A DNA stretch of 18,205 nucleotides, from assembly GCA_905205085.1 (NCBI GenBank), contig CAJLCG010000039.1, positions 1-18,205 of the forward strand. The letters are read 5' to 3'. Each line of letters starts with the position of its first letter. The stretch's first letter is position 1. The stretch is from an uncultured Oscillospiraceae bacterium. GTDB lineage: Bacteria; Bacillota; Clostridia; Oscillospirales; Oscillospiraceae. The notes under the pieces were generated by a model that was given only the letters and a program-made list of their open reading frames with translations, did no database searches and was not told the DNA's origin. This document shows positions 15,837 to 18,205 of this stretch, piece by piece. A program made the translations under genes and the position numbers.

Positions 15837-17246
15837 ATGTTAGGCAAACCGCGCCATCAGATGGACATGTGCCATGGCTCACTTGCAGATAAGATCTTAA
15901 AGTTCGCCATCCCTCTTATGGCATCCAGTATTCTCCAGCTGTTGTTTAACGCCGCAGACGTCATCGTGGTGGGCCGTTTCGCGGGCAAAGAGTCCCTGGC
16001 CGCTGTGGGCTCCACCACCTCCCTCATTAACCTGCTGATCGCCCTGTTTGTGGGCCTGTCTGTAGGCACCAACGTGGTAGTAGCCCGAAATTTGGGCGGC
16101 AAGCGCCACGATATGGTGAGCAAGGCGGTACATACCTCCATCCTCATGGCTCTGGTCAGCGGCGCAGTGCTGGCGGTGTTTGGTGCCATCATGTCCCACC
16201 AGCTGCTGGTCTGGATGTCCTCCCCGGAGGACGTAATCAATCTGTCCACCCTCTATCTGCGCATCTACTTCCTGGGTATGCCTGCCACCATGGCCTACAA
16301 CTTCGGCGCAGCTATTCTTCGTGCCCAGGGCGATACCCAACGTCCGTTGTTCTACCTGATCATTGCCGGCGTGGTAAATGTAATACTGAACCTGGTGTCT
16401 GTTATCCTGATGGGCATGGGTGTGGCCGGCGTAGCCATGGCCACCACTATCTCTCAGTACATCTCGGCCGGACTTGTCCTGATGTGCCTCAGCCACGAGG
16501 ACGGCCCCCTGCGCCTGAACCTGCGTGAAATGCACATTGACCGGCACATTCTGGGCCAGATCATGGAAATTGGCCTGCCGGCCGGCTTCCAGGGCATTGT
16601 CTTCTCCCTGTCCAACGTGCTCATCCAGTCCTCCATCAACTCCTTCGGCTCCACGGTGGTGGCCGGCTCCGCCGCCTCCGCCAACATCGAAAACTTTGTC
16701 TACCAGGCCATGAACGCCTTCTACCAGACCAACCTCACCTTCACCGGCCAGAACTACGGCGCTGGCGAGTGCAAGCGGGTAGACAAAAGCCTTATCTACT
16801 GCCAAACCTTTGTCATCATTACCGGCGTGGTGCTGGGCAACCTGGCCTATTTGTTCGGCCATCCTCTGGTGAGCATCTATGCTCCCGGCGAGGAGGACGT
16901 AATCCAGCAGGGTATCGTCCGCCTGGGCTACATCGCCCGGACTTATGCCCTGTGCGGCATCATGGACACCATGGTGGGCAGCCTGCGTGGCCTTGGCTAC
17001 TCGGTTGGTCCCATGATCGTCTCTCTGATCGGCGCCTGCGGCCTGCGAATCGTGTGGATCTTTACCATCTTCCAGGTGGACCGCACACCGGAGAATCTGT
17101 ACATCTCCTACCCCATCTCCTGGATTGTCACCGGAGCGGTACACATCATTTTCTTCCTGGTGGTACGGAAGAAGGCCTTTGCTCTGGTTCGGGCCAACTC
17201 CCACAAAGAGGTGGAGGGTGCCCATCCGGAAGTTTCCAAATCATAA
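15837..17246 (+). CDS. MATE-family efflux transporter
   Basis: A 469-residue inner-membrane exporter of the multidrug and toxin extrusion family, driven by sodium or protons. It has about 12 hydrophobic helices in two related halves. Family landmarks include the start GSLADKILKFAIPLMASSILQLLFNAADVIVVGRF, the GTNVVVARNLG segment, and the second-half GLPAGFQGIVFSLSNVLIQSSIN region. The drug or metabolite is not evident. The ATG at 15837 is favoured: AGAAAGGA lies about 10 bases upstream and the protein then begins as MATE proteins do; upstream in-frame sequence runs through the promoter and hairpins. The gene is a single unit with an unusually elaborate leader and a bidirectional terminator. 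Confidence 0.94.
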   Translation: MLGKPRHQMDMCHGSLADKILKFAIPLMASSILQLLFNAADVIVVGRFAGKESLAAVGSTTSLINLLIALFVGLSVGTNVVVARNLGGKRHDMVSKAVHTSILMALVSGAVLAVFGAIMSHQLLVWMSSPEDVINLSTLYLRIYFLGMPATMAYNFGAAILRAQGDTQRPLFYLIIAGVVNVILNLVSVILMGMGVAGVAMATTISQYISAGLVLMCLSHEDGPLRLNLREMHIDRHILGQIMEIGLPAGFQGIVFSLSNVLIQSSINSFGSTVVAGSAASANIENFVYQAMNAFYQTNLTFTGQNYGAGECKRVDKSLIYCQTFVIITGVVLGNLAYLFGHPLVSIYAPGEEDVIQQGIVRLGYIARTYALCGIMDTMVGSLRGLGYSVGPMIVSLIGACGLRIVWIFTIFQVDRTPENLYISYPISWIVTGAVHIIFFLVVRKKAFALVRANSHKEVEGAHPEVSKS

Positions 17247-17256
17247 GCAAAGAAAA

Positions 17257-17297
17257 ACCGCGCTTCCCTCTATCTTGAAGGAAGCGCGGTCTTTTTA
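17257..17297 (+). terminator. Bidirectional terminator between MATE and nrdG
   Basis: ACCGCGCTTCC (17257-17267) pairs with GGAAGCGCGGT (17280-17290). The plus strand follows with CTTTTTATT and the minus strand with TTTTTC, so it can end both convergent genes. Confidence 0.92.
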
Positions 17298-17819
17298 TTC
17301 TACTGTCGTCTCGTCCCACAGCACCGGCTGTCCCTGCTCCAAAGAGGGGCCGACCTCCAAAATCCGCTGGTTGGAAGAGCCACGGAAGCGCAGACTCAAA
17401 TTTTTCTGGGCAATAACAAAGGGCCCATCCACCAGCACATCCAGCTGCTCCAGCAGAGCGCGGCCATAGTCCCCCACCTTTCCGGCAGCCAGGTCCTCAA
17501 AGAGGTAGCCAGTATAGCACCAGATATCCTTCTCCGGATACTGCTCCCGGACCTTCTCCACCAGCTCCAGCACCGTTTTCTGATTGTTGGGGTGGAAGGG
17601 CTCGCCCCCCAGCAGGGAGAGCCCCCGCACATAGGACTTGCCCAGCGCGGTGAGGATCTCCTCCACCTGCTCCGGACCGAAGGGATTTCCGTACTGGAAG
17701 TCCCAGGCCTCGGGGTTAAAGCACTCCGGACAGGCGTGGGTGCAGCCGGAAACAAACAGAGAGACCCGGATACCCGGGCCGTTGGCCACGTCGATGGGCC
17801 GGATGTCAGCATAGTTCAT
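17295..17819 (-). CDS. nrdG: Anaerobic ribonucleoside-triphosphate reductase activating protein
   Basis: A 174-residue radical SAM activase. It generates the glycyl radical on NrdD for oxygen-free dNTP synthesis. The N-terminus MNYADIRPIDVANGPGIRVS is typical of NrdG, followed by the cluster motif CX3CX2C at Cys26, Cys30 and Cys33 (GCTHACPECFNP) and LLGGEPFHP further on. I place the start at the ATG at 17819, since NrdG proteins begin MNYA; an in-frame GTG three codons upstream has GAGG only 2 bases away. It lies downstream of nrdD, but 164 bases of palindrome-rich sequence with a terminator-like hairpin separate them, so its level may be set by read-through. I see no clear promoter of its own. 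Confidence 0.95.
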   Translation of the reverse strand: MNYADIRPIDVANGPGIRVSLFVSGCTHACPECFNPEAWDFQYGNPFGPEQVEEILTALGKSYVRGLSLLGGEPFHPNNQKTVLELVEKVREQYPEKDIWCYTGYLFEDLAAGKVGDYGRALLEQLDVLVDGPFVIAQKNLSLRFRGSSNQRILEVGPSLEQGQPVLWDETTVE

Positions 17820-17840
17820 ATCTTTCACAGCCTCACAGCA

Positions 17841-17859
17841 TTTCCGCCGCAGGCGGAAA
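17841..17859. repeat. Short palindrome upstream of nrdG
   Basis: TTTCCGCC (17841-17848) and GGCGGAAA (17852-17859) are perfect arms around a 3-base loop, 22 bases before the nrdG start. In the mRNA it would fold close to the ribosome site. Confidence 0.6.
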
Positions 17860-17880
17860 CATAAAGATGATTTTCTTTAA

Positions 17881-17922
17881 AAATACCGTGCCCTCCAGCC
17901 GTGCAGCGGCCGGAGGGCACGG
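17881..17922 (-). terminator. Terminator-like hairpin between nrdD and nrdG
   Basis: CCGTGCCCTCC (17886-17896) pairs with GGAGGGCACGG (17912-17922), extended by GCCG/CGGC after one mismatch. On the minus strand it is followed by TATTTTT. It should end many transcripts coming from nrdD. Confidence 0.7.
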
Positions 17923-17926
17923 AGAG

Positions 17927-17943
17927 GCAAAGCGCAGCTTTGC
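17927..17943. repeat. Short palindrome between nrdD and nrdG
   Basis: GCAAAGC (17927-17933) and GCTTTGC (17937-17943) are perfect arms around a 3-base loop. Confidence 0.55.
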
Positions 17944-17957
17944 AGGAAGTTCTTTTG

Positions 17958-17983
17958 CCTACTTTTCTTTCAAGAAAAGTAGG
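17958..17983. repeat. Perfect palindrome abutting the nrdD stop codon
   Basis: CCTACTTTTCTT (17958-17969) and its exact complement AAGAAAAGTAGG (17972-17983) flank two bases. The second arm touches the nrdD stop codon. It may protect the 3' end of nrdD mRNA or be a dispersed intergenic repeat. Confidence 0.65.
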
Positions 17984-18205
17984 TTACAGATGCAGGACGC
18001 GGGACTTGATCTCCTTCGTCTTGCCCACATTCCAGTAATTCTCCCCCAAATATCCGCAGGTGCGGCGGGTGACGTTCATCTTGTTCTGGTCCTTGTTGTG
18101 GCACACCGGGCACTCCCACTGGAAGTCGTCGTTGATCATGATCTCCCCGTCGTAGCCGCAGCACTGGCAGTAGTCGCTCTTGGTGTTGAACTCGGCGTAC
18201 TGGAT
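17984..18205 (-). CDS. nrdD: Anaerobic ribonucleoside-triphosphate reductase, C-terminal part
   Basis: The last 73 residues and stop of class III ribonucleotide reductase; the rest lies beyond the window edge. This glycyl-radical enzyme makes deoxynucleotides without oxygen. The fragment holds the C-terminal zinc cysteines (CQCCGYDG and CPVCHN) and the radical-site block RRTCGYLGENYWNVGKTKEI, whose glycine after TC carries the radical. The reading frame is open to the window edge. The partner activase nrdG follows on the same strand. Whether this enzyme uses formate, as the E. coli type does, or thioredoxin as reductant cannot be told from this end. Confidence 0.96.
   Translation of the reverse strand: MQYAEFNTKSDYCQCCGYDGEIMINDDFQWECPVCHNKDQNKMNVTRRTCGYLGENYWNVGKTKEIKSRVLHL

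Overview
The window looks like chromosomal core sequence from a strictly anaerobic, moderately GC-rich member of the Bacillota, most likely the gut Oscillospiraceae (Flavonifractor/Lawsonibacter-like). This placement is inferred from strong AGGAGG-type ribosome sites, glycine and ZTP riboswitches, oxygen-sensitive glycyl-radical enzymes (pyruvate formate-lyase and class III ribonucleotide reductase) and intergenic palindromes. I see no tRNA, rRNA, CRISPR array, phage or transposase gene.

Layout. (1) Positions 43-2632, minus strand: a compact four-gene unit with a split ThrE-type threonine/serine exporter (large then small subunit), an SGNH-hydrolase lipoprotein and a DUF4358-like lipoprotein. 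Its promoter has a perfect 8-bp inverted repeat around the -10 box. (2) 2798-5554, minus: secA, with its own terminator, promoter and a possible 7-codon leader ORF. (3) 5752-7567, plus: promoter, tandem glycine riboswitch, intrinsic terminator and an AGCS-family amino acid:cation symporter. (4) 7545-10762, plus: promoter, ZTP (pfl-motif) riboswitch, attenuator, pflA and pflB. The -35 box of this unit lies in the loop of the preceding gene's terminator. (5) 10766-12242, plus: an RlmD/RumA-type rRNA m5U methyltransferase. (6) 12247-12810, minus: a small lipoprotein, divergent from (7) 13069-13821, plus: a cyclase-family metal hydrolase. A 22-bp tandem repeat lies between them. (8) 13966-15570, plus: a CPA-type cation/proton antiporter with two TrkA-C domains. 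(9) 15642-17297, plus: a MATE-family exporter behind a two-promoter leader containing a switchable hairpin set. (10) 17295-18205, minus: nrdG and the 3' end of nrdD, separated by four stacked palindromes.

How the parts fit. The clearest theme is one-carbon control. A glycine-sensing transporter unit sits directly beside a ZTP-sensing pfl operon. PFL makes formate, which feeds 10-formyl-tetrahydrofolate and purine synthesis; ZTP/ZMP accumulates when that folate runs short. The rest is housekeeping (SecA, rRNA methylation, dNTP synthesis) and membrane transport. The least explained sequence is the leader upstream of the MATE gene, followed by the operator-like repeats at 2645-2670 and 12916-12957. 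No wholly new multi-gene system is evident.
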